A stretch of 6,248 bases of DNA from Oscillospiraceae bacterium. Its GTDB lineage: Bacteria; Bacillota; Clostridia; Oscillospirales; Ruminococcaceae. A program made the position numbers and the translations under genes. Shown one piece after another: positions 1 to 5,860 of the stretch. The notes beneath the pieces were generated by a model that did not search any database, had not been told where the DNA came from, and saw only the letters and a list, made by a program, of their open reading frames with translations. The DNA is taken from the NCBI GenBank assembly GCA_020024155.1, contig JAHHUE010000080.1, positions 1 through 6,248 on the forward strand. Direction: 5' to 3'. Numbering within the stretch: position 1 is the first letter of the stretch; each line of letters starts with the position of its first letter.

Positions 1-17
1 TAACTTATATTTATTAT

Positions 18-48
18 TTGATACACTAAGAAATTTAAAGAATATAAA
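18..48 (+). promoter_or_regulatory. possible weak sigma-A promoter upstream of the secreted-protein gene
   Basis: TTGATA at 18-23 could serve as a -35 and TATAAA at 43-48 as a -10, but the 19-base spacing is long for sigma-A. The region is so AT-rich that chance matches are expected. It lies about 65 bases before the start codon at 115. This is a tentative call only. Confidence 0.25.
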
Positions 49-114
49 ATAGTAAAATTGTTTTTAATGATATTGGCTACGAATTTGATATTAAAAATTA
101 AAAGGAGAAAAAAT

Positions 115-757
115 ATGAAAAAAATAATTAAAGTTTTTTTATCACTAACATTTTGCATGTGCACAGCTGTAATATTATCAACACAAGTAAATGCTTTATC
201 AGGAAAAATTGAAAAATCAGAGTGGAATGAGATAATGAAAACTGGAACAACACCAGGATATATAAGCGAGTGGCTAAATAGAGAAGGTGATACAGATCAC
301 GCATGGATATATTCTTTTGATAATAATAAATCAACCGTTTTGAACCAATATACTAGTGGTATAGCACAACCAGGTACAAAAGTTTCTTCGTGGAAATATA
401 TAAATGGTGACCAATCACAACAATGGAGGCACTATTATACATTTGATGGTAAATATTTTATTTCTCCAGTAAGTAATAAAAATTTATCGTATATCAGCTA
501 ATAGTACAGAATTACAGGCTAGGTGTAATAATTATGTTAATAATTATTATGAAGATGGAGAGGTGCTAATGACAAATGTTTCTTCTGGTGGTTTCAAAAT
601 TATGCTTTCAGGAAGGACAACAAATGGGGTTTATTATCCACCAAAATATTTAGATATGGGAAGAGTATCTACTCCAGTAAGTGATGGGAAAGGCACATCA
701 AAGTATGCTGTATGGAATTCGTATGGTAGTACAATGTATTTGTTTGATGGTATTTAG
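115..757 (+). pseudogene. frameshifted small secreted protein with ricin-like QW motif
   Basis: The start at 115 is chosen because AAGGAG (102-107) lies 7 bases upstream and the product then opens with a classical signal peptide: MKK, a hydrophobic stretch to about residue 22, and a VNA cleavage motif ending near residue 27. The first frame stops at 499-501. The frame one base further on is open from 473 to the TAG at 755-757 and continues the same kind of protein (aromatic, Gly/Ser/Asn-rich), so I read both as one gene of about 213 residues with one frame change between 473 and 498, near an A5 run at 478-482. The SQQW segment (residues about 101-104), within a Gly/Ser/Asn-rich sequence, resembles the QxW repeat of ricin B-type beta-trefoil lectins, but I see only one clear repeat. 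The lectin role is therefore an inference. The protein would be exported. It could be a real pseudogene or a sequencing error. The next gene starts 2 bases after the stop. Confidence 0.65.
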
Positions 758-759
758 AT

Positions 760-1887
760 ATGAAAAAAACAGTTAGTATAGTTTTTATATTTTTAGTTTT
801 TACTTCTTTGTTTGTTGTATTTGTGGTAAATAATAAAAATAGTGAGAAAAACACAATGTTAGGACAAATAAATTCAAATACACCGACAAACAAATTATTT
901 AATATAACTTCTCCATCAGGACTGTATTCATCTAAATATGCATTTACTGATGATGGTTTTTATGAGATTTTAGAGCATAGTACAAGAGAAGGAAATATTC
1001 TATATACTGATGTTAATCTGAACAAAAGAATGTATCTTTCTGCTGACTTAGGAGTAAACCCAGATAGTCCTGACACTACAAGTTATATTGATAATATTAG
1101 CGAGGGTGCATGTATAGGAATCACTGATGAGAATATATACATATTTAAAAGAGGTTCAGCTCAACAAAACACTACAGATGAAAATAAAAGAACAATAATC
1201 GAACAAAGAAACCTTACTGGTGGCGAAATTAAAAAGGTATATTTAGACCCAAATATAATTATGACAGAAGGAGGGGTTGTTGTATCAGATGGAGAAAATA
1301 TTTATTTTACTGTAATGGAGTACTCTTTTGATAAGGAAGGAAAAGCAATTGATGGAATTGCAAAAATAATTTCATTAAACAGCAAAACACTTGAAGTAAA
1401 AATAATTCACCAGTTTGATAAACGTTGTTACGTTGAAATAAGAGGTACTTCAGAAGATAACATTGTGATAAATAGGAAGTACTATAATGAGCAAAATAAA
1501 ATTGTTAGTGATATTATTAAATTTAATCCTTATAATAAGAATATCACCTTGGTAAAAGAATTATCAGGTTTTTGCACAGTTAAAATATATAAGGATATTA
1601 TTTATATTTTTAACAACAAAGATTATACATTTGAAACAAAAGATTTATTGAATGGAAACTCTAAAGTATATAATAATTTGTTTGATAAGAAGTATGAGAA
1701 AATATCATTAGTTGCAGATATATATGATAATCATTTATTCTTTTCTATGTCTAGTAATGATGAAAACGAAAAGTGGTCATTGAATCTAAATTCATTAGAA
1801 CCCCAAAAAATAGATATGTATAATGATGATAATTTTATAGGCATATATGGAGAGATGGGAGGATGGTTTCTTGTAATAACCGGATAA
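760..1887 (+). CDS. signal-anchored extracytoplasmic protein of unknown function
   Basis: I do not recognise this 375-residue protein with confidence. It begins MKKTVSIVFIF and has a hydrophobic segment at about residues 5-24 followed by a polar stretch. No lipobox cysteine is visible, so it is probably held by an uncleaved N-terminal anchor with the rest outside the membrane. The body is rich in short beta-strand-like units such as ENIYIF, ENIYFTV and DIIYIF separated by polar turns. This recalls beta-propeller-like lipoproteins of clostridia (for example DUF5050-type), but that is only a resemblance. The start lies 2 bases after the stop of the frameshifted secreted-protein gene and has only a weak purine signal (GATGG, 746-750), suggesting translational coupling to it. 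The C-terminus is suspicious: after the TAA at 1885-1887 the same frame stays open for 36 codons that look like part of a cyclase remnant, so the natural end may have been altered by a junction here. Confidence 0.7.
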   Translation: MKKTVSIVFIFLVFTSLFVVFVVNNKNSEKNTMLGQINSNTPTNKLFNITSPSGLYSSKYAFTDDGFYEILEHSTREGNILYTDVNLNKRMYLSADLGVNPDSPDTTSYIDNISEGACIGITDENIYIFKRGSAQQNTTDENKRTIIEQRNLTGGEIKKVYLDPNIIMTEGGVVVSDGENIYFTVMEYSFDKEGKAIDGIAKIISLNSKTLEVKIIHQFDKRCYVEIRGTSEDNIVINRKYYNEQNKIVSDIIKFNPYNKNITLVKELSGFCTVKIYKDIIYIFNNKDYTFETKDLLNGNSKVYNNLFDKKYEKISLVADIYDNHLFFSMSSNDENEKWSLNLNSLEPQKIDMYNDDNFIGIYGEMGGWFLVITG

Positions 1888-2195
1888 AAGATAGTTATGT
1901 ATATGGGTACAGCACCAGATAAGATGACAAAATTTGAAGCTGAAAGATTTGTTGATGATATGAAGTTAATTTCAAAAACAGACTATTGGAATTGACTGTC
2001 TGGGAATTAAGCAGCATGAAGAACATGAAAAACAGATCATATTTGCGAAAAACATGGTATTTACGTAATTGAAAATCTCAAAAATCTTGCAGAAATTTCA
2101 ACCCAAAGATTTTGGATATATACAATGTGGCTACAATGTGGCTAGATGATGAGATTATGACAGGACTAAAATGCAGGATAATTGCAGAGTTCTAA
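1888..2195 (+). pseudogene. decayed C-terminal remnant of a cyclase-family (kynurenine formamidase-like) hydrolase
   Basis: Reading across frames reconstructs one C-terminal domain. It runs KFEAERFVDDMKLIS (frame of 1888), then IGIDCLGIKQHEEHEKQIIF (from 1985), then HGIYVIENLKNLAEISTQRF (from 2053), then WLDDEIMTGLKCRIIAEF and a TAA at 2193-2195. The order matches the end of cyclase-family metal hydrolases: an EAA-xx-Lv helix, GiD-x-lSi, the H-k-x-Ll segment, the iyvIENLxNL strand, and a final RxiAe strand. Lesions seen: no N-terminal half (so the metal-binding HxGTHxDxPxH motif is absent), a one-base shift near 1984, a one-base loss near 2051, and an 11-bp tandem duplication at 2121-2142. 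No start codon or ribosome site belongs to it. It cannot make an active enzyme. The family call rests on remembered motifs and no search was run. Confidence 0.6.
2121..2142 (+). repeat. exact 11-bp tandem duplication inside the cyclase remnant
   Basis: TACAATGTGGC occurs at 2121-2131 and again at 2132-2142 with no gap, and the next two bases (TA) continue the periodicity. Since 11 is not a multiple of three, it shifts the frame and brings in a TAG at 2143-2145. Removing one copy rejoins the frame of 2053 to the closing stretch that ends at 2193-2195. Confidence 0.95.
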
Positions 2196-2251
2196 TCCTG
2201 CACATAAATAGAAAAACTAAAAATAGGTGTAACAAATCTTATTTTATGTAA

Positions 2252-2377
2252 CAGTTATTGACCCTGAAAAAATCACTTGTAAGCTGTTCAATTATAATTA
2301 AGGATGGAAAGCTCATTGATGATATAATTCATGTTCTGACGAATGATATAACAAAGGGGTACGGCATCTTTATTTAA
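2252..2377 (+). pseudogene. start-less 41-codon coding fragment of uncertain origin
   Basis: The frame is open from just after a TAA at 2249-2251 to the TAA at 2375-2377 and reads like protein: a KKSLVSCSIIIKDGK strand-turn, then LIDDIIHVLTNDITKGYGI. It has no ATG, no ribosome binding site and no partner on either side, so it looks like another gene remnant. The pattern of a hydrophobic strand, a helix and a terminal T-x-G-x-G resembles the cytoplasmic segment of YitT/DUF2179 membrane proteins (…IxxxLxRGvT…GxG). The match is weak and I would not name it on this alone. It could be a chance open frame. Confidence 0.3.
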
Positions 2378-2690
2378 AATATGCTAAAAGCAATACTAAT
2401 AAAATCGAGACACAAATGGATAAATTTGCTTGTGTATTTGTGATTTATCTAAGATAATATTGTTATACGGTATCATTTAAGGTGAGGATTGTTAGAGCCA
2501 CTGACTGTCTTTTTATTGTGAATAAACAAGTGTGAATATGTTTGTCTGCTTTAAAATTTTGAAATATTGTTCTCAATTATAAATAAGAAATTTGCATCAA
2601 CTTAACAAAGAAATCGTTAAAATGTTCAAAAATCGCAGAAGTCTACATCACCTAAACTGTCTGCTACTTGACTACAATTGACCGCTACAC
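2378..2690. other. intergenic stretch without a recognisable gene
   Basis: No frame of useful length with a start and ribosome site is visible on either strand. It contains overlapping 7-bp inverted repeats (2411-2449), but otherwise only AT-rich sequence with scattered stops. Given the gene remnants just upstream it is probably old coding sequence decayed past recognition. Confidence 0.5.
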
Positions 2691-2714
2691 ATTGCATTAT
2701 TTTGCAATTTTTAT
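2691..2714 (+). terminator. weak hairpin plus T-run, candidate terminator
   Basis: ATTGCA (2691-2696) pairs exactly with TGCAAT (2703-2708) around a 6-base loop, followed by TTTTT (2708-2712). The stem is short with only two G:C pairs, so efficiency would be low. It sits just before the phosphatase promoter, where upstream transcription could end. Confidence 0.3.
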
Positions 2715-2738
2715 TACGTTATCAATAATAATGGGAAT

Positions 2739-2767
2739 TTGTTAAAAAAAGAAAAAGTGCGTAAAAT
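2739..2767 (+). promoter_or_regulatory. sigma-A promoter of the protein tyrosine phosphatase gene
   Basis: TTGTTA (2739-2744), a 17-base spacer, and TAAAAT (2762-2767) make a good sigma-A match. Transcription should start near 2774, leaving a leader of about 25 bases that carries AGGAG at 2788-2792. Confidence 0.65.
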
Positions 2768-2799
2768 AGGATTAAACTGAATATTTTAGGAGAAAATAT

Positions 2800-3255
2800 A
2801 TGATAAAAATACTTTTTATTTGCCACGGCAATATTTGTAGAAGTCCAATGGCAGAATATGTGATGAAGGATTTAGTAAAAAAAGCAGGATTAGAGGATAG
2901 TTTTTACATAACATCTGCTGCAACAAGTACAGAGGAAATAGGAAATCCTGTTTATCCACCAGCTAAAAGAATACTGGCTAGTCATGGAATTTTATGTAAT
3001 GGTCATTCTGCTAAACAAATTAAGAAAAGTGATTATGATGAATATGATTTAATTATTGGAATGGATAATGCTAATATTAGAAATATAAATCGTATATGTG
3101 GTCAAGATGTTGAAAATAAAATACATCTATTATTAAAATTTGCTAATCGTGATGGTGAAGAAGTTGCAGACCCATGGTATACGAGAGATTTTGAAGAAAC
3201 ATGGAATGATGTATTAGAGGGATGTACTGGTTTGCTTAAATTTTTAGATAAATAA
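2800..3255 (+). CDS. low-molecular-weight protein tyrosine phosphatase
   Basis: This 151-residue cytoplasmic enzyme removes phosphate from phosphotyrosine (and, in some relatives, phosphoarginine) through a cysteinyl-phosphate intermediate. The P-loop CX5R(S) signature is at residues 8-15: C8-HGNIC-R14-S15, with nucleophile Cys8, the second loop Cys13 and Arg14. The general-acid loop DPWY is at 124-127 with Asp124. The conserved SAATSTEEIGNPVYPPA block at about 39-55 is typical of the family. Length is standard. AGGAG at 2788-2792 lies 7 bases before the ATG, fixing the start. The usual DPWYTGDFEETY reads DPWYTRDFEETW here, with Arg replacing the common Gly at 129. The gene stands alone with its own promoter. 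No tyrosine kinase or polysaccharide export genes are adjacent in this window, so its substrate cannot be read from context. Confidence 0.95.
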   Translation: MIKILFICHGNICRSPMAEYVMKDLVKKAGLEDSFYITSAATSTEEIGNPVYPPAKRILASHGILCNGHSAKQIKKSDYDEYDLIIGMDNANIRNINRICGQDVENKIHLLLKFANRDGEEVADPWYTRDFEETWNDVLEGCTGLLKFLDK

Positions 3256-3310
3256 AAAATATATAATAACAGATATATGCTACTCAAAAATTAGTTTCAA
3301 AAAGCAGGAT

Positions 3311-3330
3311 AGTTTTGGAGTTACAAAACT
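3311..3330 (+). other. perfect 7-bp hairpin downstream of the phosphatase gene
   Basis: AGTTTTG (3311-3317) pairs with CAAAACT (3324-3330) around a 6-base loop. It is followed by a TA-rich stretch rather than a T-run, so it is a poor intrinsic terminator, though it could protect the 3' end of the transcript. Confidence 0.35.
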
Positions 3331-3411
3331 TAATATTTAATAATTATTAAAGAATAAAATAATCTGTTATGGAATAATAAAAATAGTATATCTCAATAAA
3401 CATATACTAAC

Positions 3412-3437
3412 AAAAATCTTGATTTTCGAGACTTTTT
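3412..3437 (+). terminator. candidate intrinsic terminator in the spacer before the alcohol dehydrogenase
   Basis: AAAAATCTTG (3412-3421) pairs with CGAGACTTTTT (3427-3437) with one G:U pair and one bulged C, closing a 5-base loop and ending in T5. It is the best terminator-like element between the phosphatase and the next gene, but lies about 160 bases after the phosphatase stop. Confidence 0.4.
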
Positions 3438-3585
3438 AGTATAAATTATGAGTAAAAGCTATTGTAAATATTTTAACTTAAAATAAATAAAGAATAATAA
3501 TTATAGGGCTATTTTAATAAATAATAAAATATTTAGCATATTGTATAAAAATGTTTTACAAAAAGTCTAATAAATAATATAAAAT

Positions 3586-3603
3586 TTGTTAAAAATTAAA
3601 CAT
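3586..3603 (+). promoter_or_regulatory. Rex-like operator abutting the -35 of the alcohol dehydrogenase
   Basis: TTGTTAA-AAAT-TAAACAT matches the clostridial Rex consensus TTGTTAA-N4-TTAACAA at 12 of 14 positions (left half perfect, right half 5 of 7). Its last base is the first base of the -35 hexamer. Rex is an NADH/NAD+-sensing repressor of fermentation genes, including alcohol dehydrogenases. The site is called by eye, and AT-rich sequence makes partial matches common. Confidence 0.45.
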
Positions 3604-3631
3604 TGAATTTTTACAACACTTATTGTATAAT
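3603..3631 (+). promoter_or_regulatory. strong sigma-A promoter of the FucO-type alcohol dehydrogenase
   Basis: TTGAAT (3603-3608), 17 bases, and a perfect TATAAT (3626-3631). Transcription should start near 3638, giving a leader of about 42 bases with GGAGG at 3667-3671. Rex-like half-sites flank and overlap this promoter. Confidence 0.75.
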
Positions 3632-3640
3632 ATTTAACAA
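3623..3640 (+). promoter_or_regulatory. second Rex-like operator covering the -10 and probable start site
   Basis: TTGTATA-ATAT-TTAACAA matches TTGTTAA-N4-TTAACAA at 12 of 14 positions (right half perfect, left half 5 of 7). It contains the whole -10 hexamer and the likely transcription start, a position where a bound repressor would block RNA polymerase. Part of the match is forced by the -10 sequence itself, which lowers its weight. Confidence 0.45.
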
Positions 3641-3679
3641 TTAAAGAAGATATTAACTTACATATTGGAGGAAATTCTA

Positions 3680-4825
3680 ATGGCAAACAGATTTGTATTA
3701 AATGAAACAAGTTATCATGGAAAAGGTGCTATTGAAGCAATAGCAACAGAAGCACAAGCAAGAGGTTTCAAAAAAGCATTGCTATGTACTGACCCTGATT
3801 TAATAAAATTTGGTGTATCTAAAAAAGTTACAGACGTTCTTGATAAAGCTGGTTTGGATTATGTTGTTTATTCCGAAATTAAAGCAAATCCAACAATAGA
3901 AAATGTTCAAAGTGGTGTAAAAGCATTGCATGATGCGGGTGCAGATTACCTTATTGCTGTTGGTGGTGGTTCTTCTATGGACACAGCAAAAGCTATTGGT
4001 ATTATTGATAAAAACCCTGAATTTGCAGATGTAAGAAGTCTTGAAGGTGTTGCACCAACTAAAAATAAATGTACTCCTATATTTGCAGTTCCAACAACAG
4101 CCGGTACAGCAGCTGAAGTTACAATCAATTATGTTATTACAGATGTTCAAAATGACAAAAAAATGGTATGTGTAGACGTGCACGATATTCCATGTGTTGC
4201 TTTTGTTGATCCAGATATGATGTCTTCAATGCCAAAAGGTTTAACAGCTGCAACAGGTATGGACGCACTTACACACGCAATTGAAGGTTACATTACAGCT
4301 GGTGCTTGGGAACTTAGTGATATGTTCCATATCAAAGCTATTGAAATTATTTCTAATAGCCTTAGAAGTGCTGTAAACGGAGAAGATTGTGGTAGAGAAG
4401 GTATGGCTTTAGGTCAGTATATTGCAGGTATGGGCTTCTCCAATGTAGGTCTTGGGATTGTTCACTCAATGGCACATCCTCTTGGTGCTTTGTATGATAC
4501 ACCTCACGGTGTTGCAAATGCAATTATTTTGCCAACAGTAATGGAATACAATGCTCCAGCAACAGGTGAAAAATATAAACATATTGCAGAAGCTATGGGT
4601 GCAAATACAGAAGGTATGAGCCAAGAAGAATACCGTAAAGCAGCTATTGATGCTGTAAAACAACTTTCAAAAGATGTTGGCATCCCAGAAAACCTTAAAG
4701 GTATCGTAAAAGAAGAAGACCTTGATTTCCTTAGCAAATCAGCATTTGCAGATGCTTGCCGCCCTGGTAATCCAAGAGAAACAAGTCCAGAAGAAATTAA
4801 AGAACTCTATAAATCATTGATTTAA
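3680..4825 (+). CDS. fucO: iron-containing alcohol dehydrogenase, lactaldehyde reductase (FucO) type
   Basis: This cytoplasmic group III alcohol dehydrogenase uses NAD(H). The FucO subgroup reduces lactaldehyde to 1,2-propanediol and accepts other short aldehydes. Start 3680 is chosen because GGAGG (3667-3671) lies 8 bases before it; an in-frame TTG at 3665 overlaps that site and is unlikely. The resulting 381 residues match the length of E. coli FucO, and blocks such as MANR, NNPEFADVRSLEG-like, PTTAGTAAEVTINYVITD and MGFSNVGLG follow it almost word for word. The dinucleotide-binding GGGS is at 95-98, and Asp38 sits where FucO has the residue favouring NAD over NADP. The iron ligands are Asp195, His199, His262 and His276. 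It has its own promoter, probable Rex control and a strong terminator, so it is monocistronic. No fucose or rhamnose genes are nearby, so a role as general fermentative aldehyde reductase and NADH sink is as likely as deoxysugar use. Confidence 0.92.
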   Translation: MANRFVLNETSYHGKGAIEAIATEAQARGFKKALLCTDPDLIKFGVSKKVTDVLDKAGLDYVVYSEIKANPTIENVQSGVKALHDAGADYLIAVGGGSSMDTAKAIGIIDKNPEFADVRSLEGVAPTKNKCTPIFAVPTTAGTAAEVTINYVITDVQNDKKMVCVDVHDIPCVAFVDPDMMSSMPKGLTAATGMDALTHAIEGYITAGAWELSDMFHIKAIEIISNSLRSAVNGEDCGREGMALGQYIAGMGFSNVGLGIVHSMAHPLGALYDTPHGVANAIILPTVMEYNAPATGEKYKHIAEAMGANTEGMSQEEYRKAAIDAVKQLSKDVGIPENLKGIVKEEDLDFLSKSAFADACRPGNPRETSPEEIKELYKSLI

Positions 4826-4839
4826 TTATCATAATAATT

Positions 4840-4872
4840 AAGCCGGTACATAATGTATCGGCTTTTTATTTT
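4840..4872 (+). terminator. strong intrinsic terminator of the alcohol dehydrogenase
   Basis: AAGCCGGTAC (4840-4849) pairs with GTATCGGCTT (4855-4864) over 10 bp with one G:U pair and a 5-base loop, followed by a T-rich tract (TTTTTATTTTAT). It begins 15 bases after the stop codon and is the only GC-rich stem in the window. Confidence 0.92.
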
Positions 4873-4973
4873 ATATTGTATTGTTGAGAAAATATATTAT
4901 ATATCCAATAAAGGTTAAAAATAAAAGTAAAGTTGTGATTTTAAACATAAAACATTGTTAACAGTTGTGCATG

Positions 4974-5002
4974 TTGCGTAAAAATTATATATGATGTATA
5001 AT
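4974..5002 (+). promoter_or_regulatory. sigma-A promoter of the EFR1-type gene
   Basis: A perfect TATAAT at 4997-5002 stands 17 bases after a poor -35, TTGCGT (4974-4979). A TGTTAACA palindrome (4956-4963) lies 10 bases upstream of the -35 and might be a regulator half-site. Transcription would start near 5009. Confidence 0.55.
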
Positions 5003-5034
5003 TATCTGAATTACTATATTTTGGAGGATCAAAA

Positions 5035-5793
5035 ATGAGATTATACAACATTTATTTTAGCCCTACTGGAGGTACAAAAAAAGTTGCAGATATATTGTCA
5101 AATGCATGGAATACACAAGTTAAAAATATAGATATTTTAAATCCTTTAATTATGGATATATCTCTTAATGCTGATGATATCTGTATAGTTTCTGTACCTT
5201 CTTTTGGAGGAAGAGTTCCAAAATCAGCATTGGAAAGATTTAAGAAAATATCTGCAAATGGAGCAAAAGCGGTTTTAGTTTCAGTATTTGGTAACAGAGC
5301 TATTGATGATACTCTCGTTGAACTTTATGATTTTTTAACTGCAAATGGTTTTTCTTGTGCTGCTGGAATTGAAGCTATTGCAGAACATTCGTTGGCAAGA
5401 CAATATGCCACTGGCAGACCAGATAAATCTGATGAAGATGTACTTACTGATTTTGTTTGCAAAATCAAAGAACACATAGAAAATGGTTGTCATTCTGAAA
5501 CAAAATTGCCAGGAAACCACGAATATAAAGATTATTCTAAAATATTGTTAAAACCACTAGCAAACTCTAACTGTGACAGTTGTGGTTTATGTGCAAGCGA
5601 ATGTCCTGTAAACGCAATTCCAAAAGAAAATCCAACACTTTTGGATGCAGATGTATGTATTTCATGTATGCATTGTATTACAATCTGTCCAAATAACGGT
5701 AGAGGTGTTGACAGTTCAATTGCAGCCGCTGTTGGTGAAAAATTGAAAAAAGTTTGTTCTGATAGAAAAGAAAATAAATTATATTTGATATAA
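5035..5793 (+). CDS. EFR1-family flavodoxin-2[4Fe-4S] ferredoxin fusion protein
   Basis: This 252-residue cytoplasmic protein joins a flavodoxin-like N-terminal domain to a C-terminal bacterial-type ferredoxin domain. The FMN phosphate loop is visible as SPTGGT at residues 9-14, and the flavodoxin-like region runs to about 145 (SVPSFGGRVP at 53-62, SVFGNRA at 83-89). Two classical cluster motifs follow: C180-x2-C183-x2-C186-x3-C190-P and C208-x2-C211-x2-C214-x3-C218-P, enough for two [4Fe-4S] clusters. Proteins of this architecture are common in anaerobic Firmicutes and are taken to move electrons between flavin and iron-sulfur centres; the partners are generally not known. GGAGG at 5023-5027 lies 7 bases before the ATG. 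The gene has its own promoter and is separated from the alcohol dehydrogenase by a strong terminator, so the two are not an operon. No terminator is seen before the next gene, so read-through into it is possible. Confidence 0.88.
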   Translation: MRLYNIYFSPTGGTKKVADILSNAWNTQVKNIDILNPLIMDISLNADDICIVSVPSFGGRVPKSALERFKKISANGAKAVLVSVFGNRAIDDTLVELYDFLTANGFSCAAGIEAIAEHSLARQYATGRPDKSDEDVLTDFVCKIKEHIENGCHSETKLPGNHEYKDYSKILLKPLANSNCDSCGLCASECPVNAIPKENPTLLDADVCISCMHCITICPNNGRGVDSSIAAAVGEKLKKVCSDRKENKLYLI

Positions 5794-5798
5794 AACCT

Positions 5799-5828
5799 TT
5801 GAAATAACACACATTTATAGTGTATAAT
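5799..5828 (+). promoter_or_regulatory. sigma-A promoter of the CmpB-like gene
   Basis: TTGAAA (5799-5804), 18 bases, and a perfect TATAAT (5823-5828), starting only 6 bases after the stop of the EFR1-type gene. It allows separate expression of the downstream membrane protein, although read-through from upstream is also possible. Confidence 0.65.
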
Positions 5829-5860
5829 TTAATTACTTTCTTAGTAAGGAGATATATTAA

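Larger units (their letters stand above)
3256..3585. other. AT-rich intergenic spacer with several hairpins, no gene seen
   Basis: No plausible coding frame is seen here. Besides the two hairpins listed separately (3311-3330 and 3412-3437), TAGTATAT (3384-3391) pairs with ATATACTA (3402-3409), and ATAACAGAT (3266-3274) is repeated inverted at 3362-3370. Some of these may fold in the 3' leader of the phosphatase transcript. In sequence this AT-rich, such pairs arise often by chance. Confidence 0.5.

Noticed and set aside
58..114. TTG start at 58 extending the secreted-protein gene by 19 residues
   Set aside because: It has no ribosome binding site, whereas AAGGAG at 102-107 points to the ATG at 115, after which a proper signal peptide begins.
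490..503. Programmed +1 frameshift at the stop of the first frame (AGC-TAA-T)
   Set aside because: No known slippery context or stimulatory structure is visible, so a mutation or sequencing error is simpler.
2411..2449. Interleaved 7-bp complementary pairs (CACAAAT/ATTTGTG and GATAAAT/ATTTATC) suggesting a pseudoknot
   Set aside because: With no base between the last two strands the crossing loop cannot span the first stem, so only alternative hairpins are possible, and these are all A/T-dominated in a decayed region.
3266..3370. 9-bp inverted repeat ATAACAGAT enclosing 105 bases, as a possible miniature transposable element
   Set aside because: The ends are short, no target-site duplication is seen, and a match this size is plausible by chance in AT-rich DNA.
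3665..3679. TTG start at 3665 for the alcohol dehydrogenase
   Set aside because: The codon overlaps the GGAGG site serving the ATG at 3680, and FucO relatives start with MANR or MMANR.
3946..4737. Open frames on the minus strand opposite the alcohol dehydrogenase
   Set aside because: They lie antisense to a strongly conserved enzyme gene, have no ribosome sites and encode no recognisable protein.
4955..4972. Rex-like site before the EFR1-type gene (TTGTTAA half-site)
   Set aside because: The second half matches only 3 of 7, for 10 of 14 overall, which is no better than background here.
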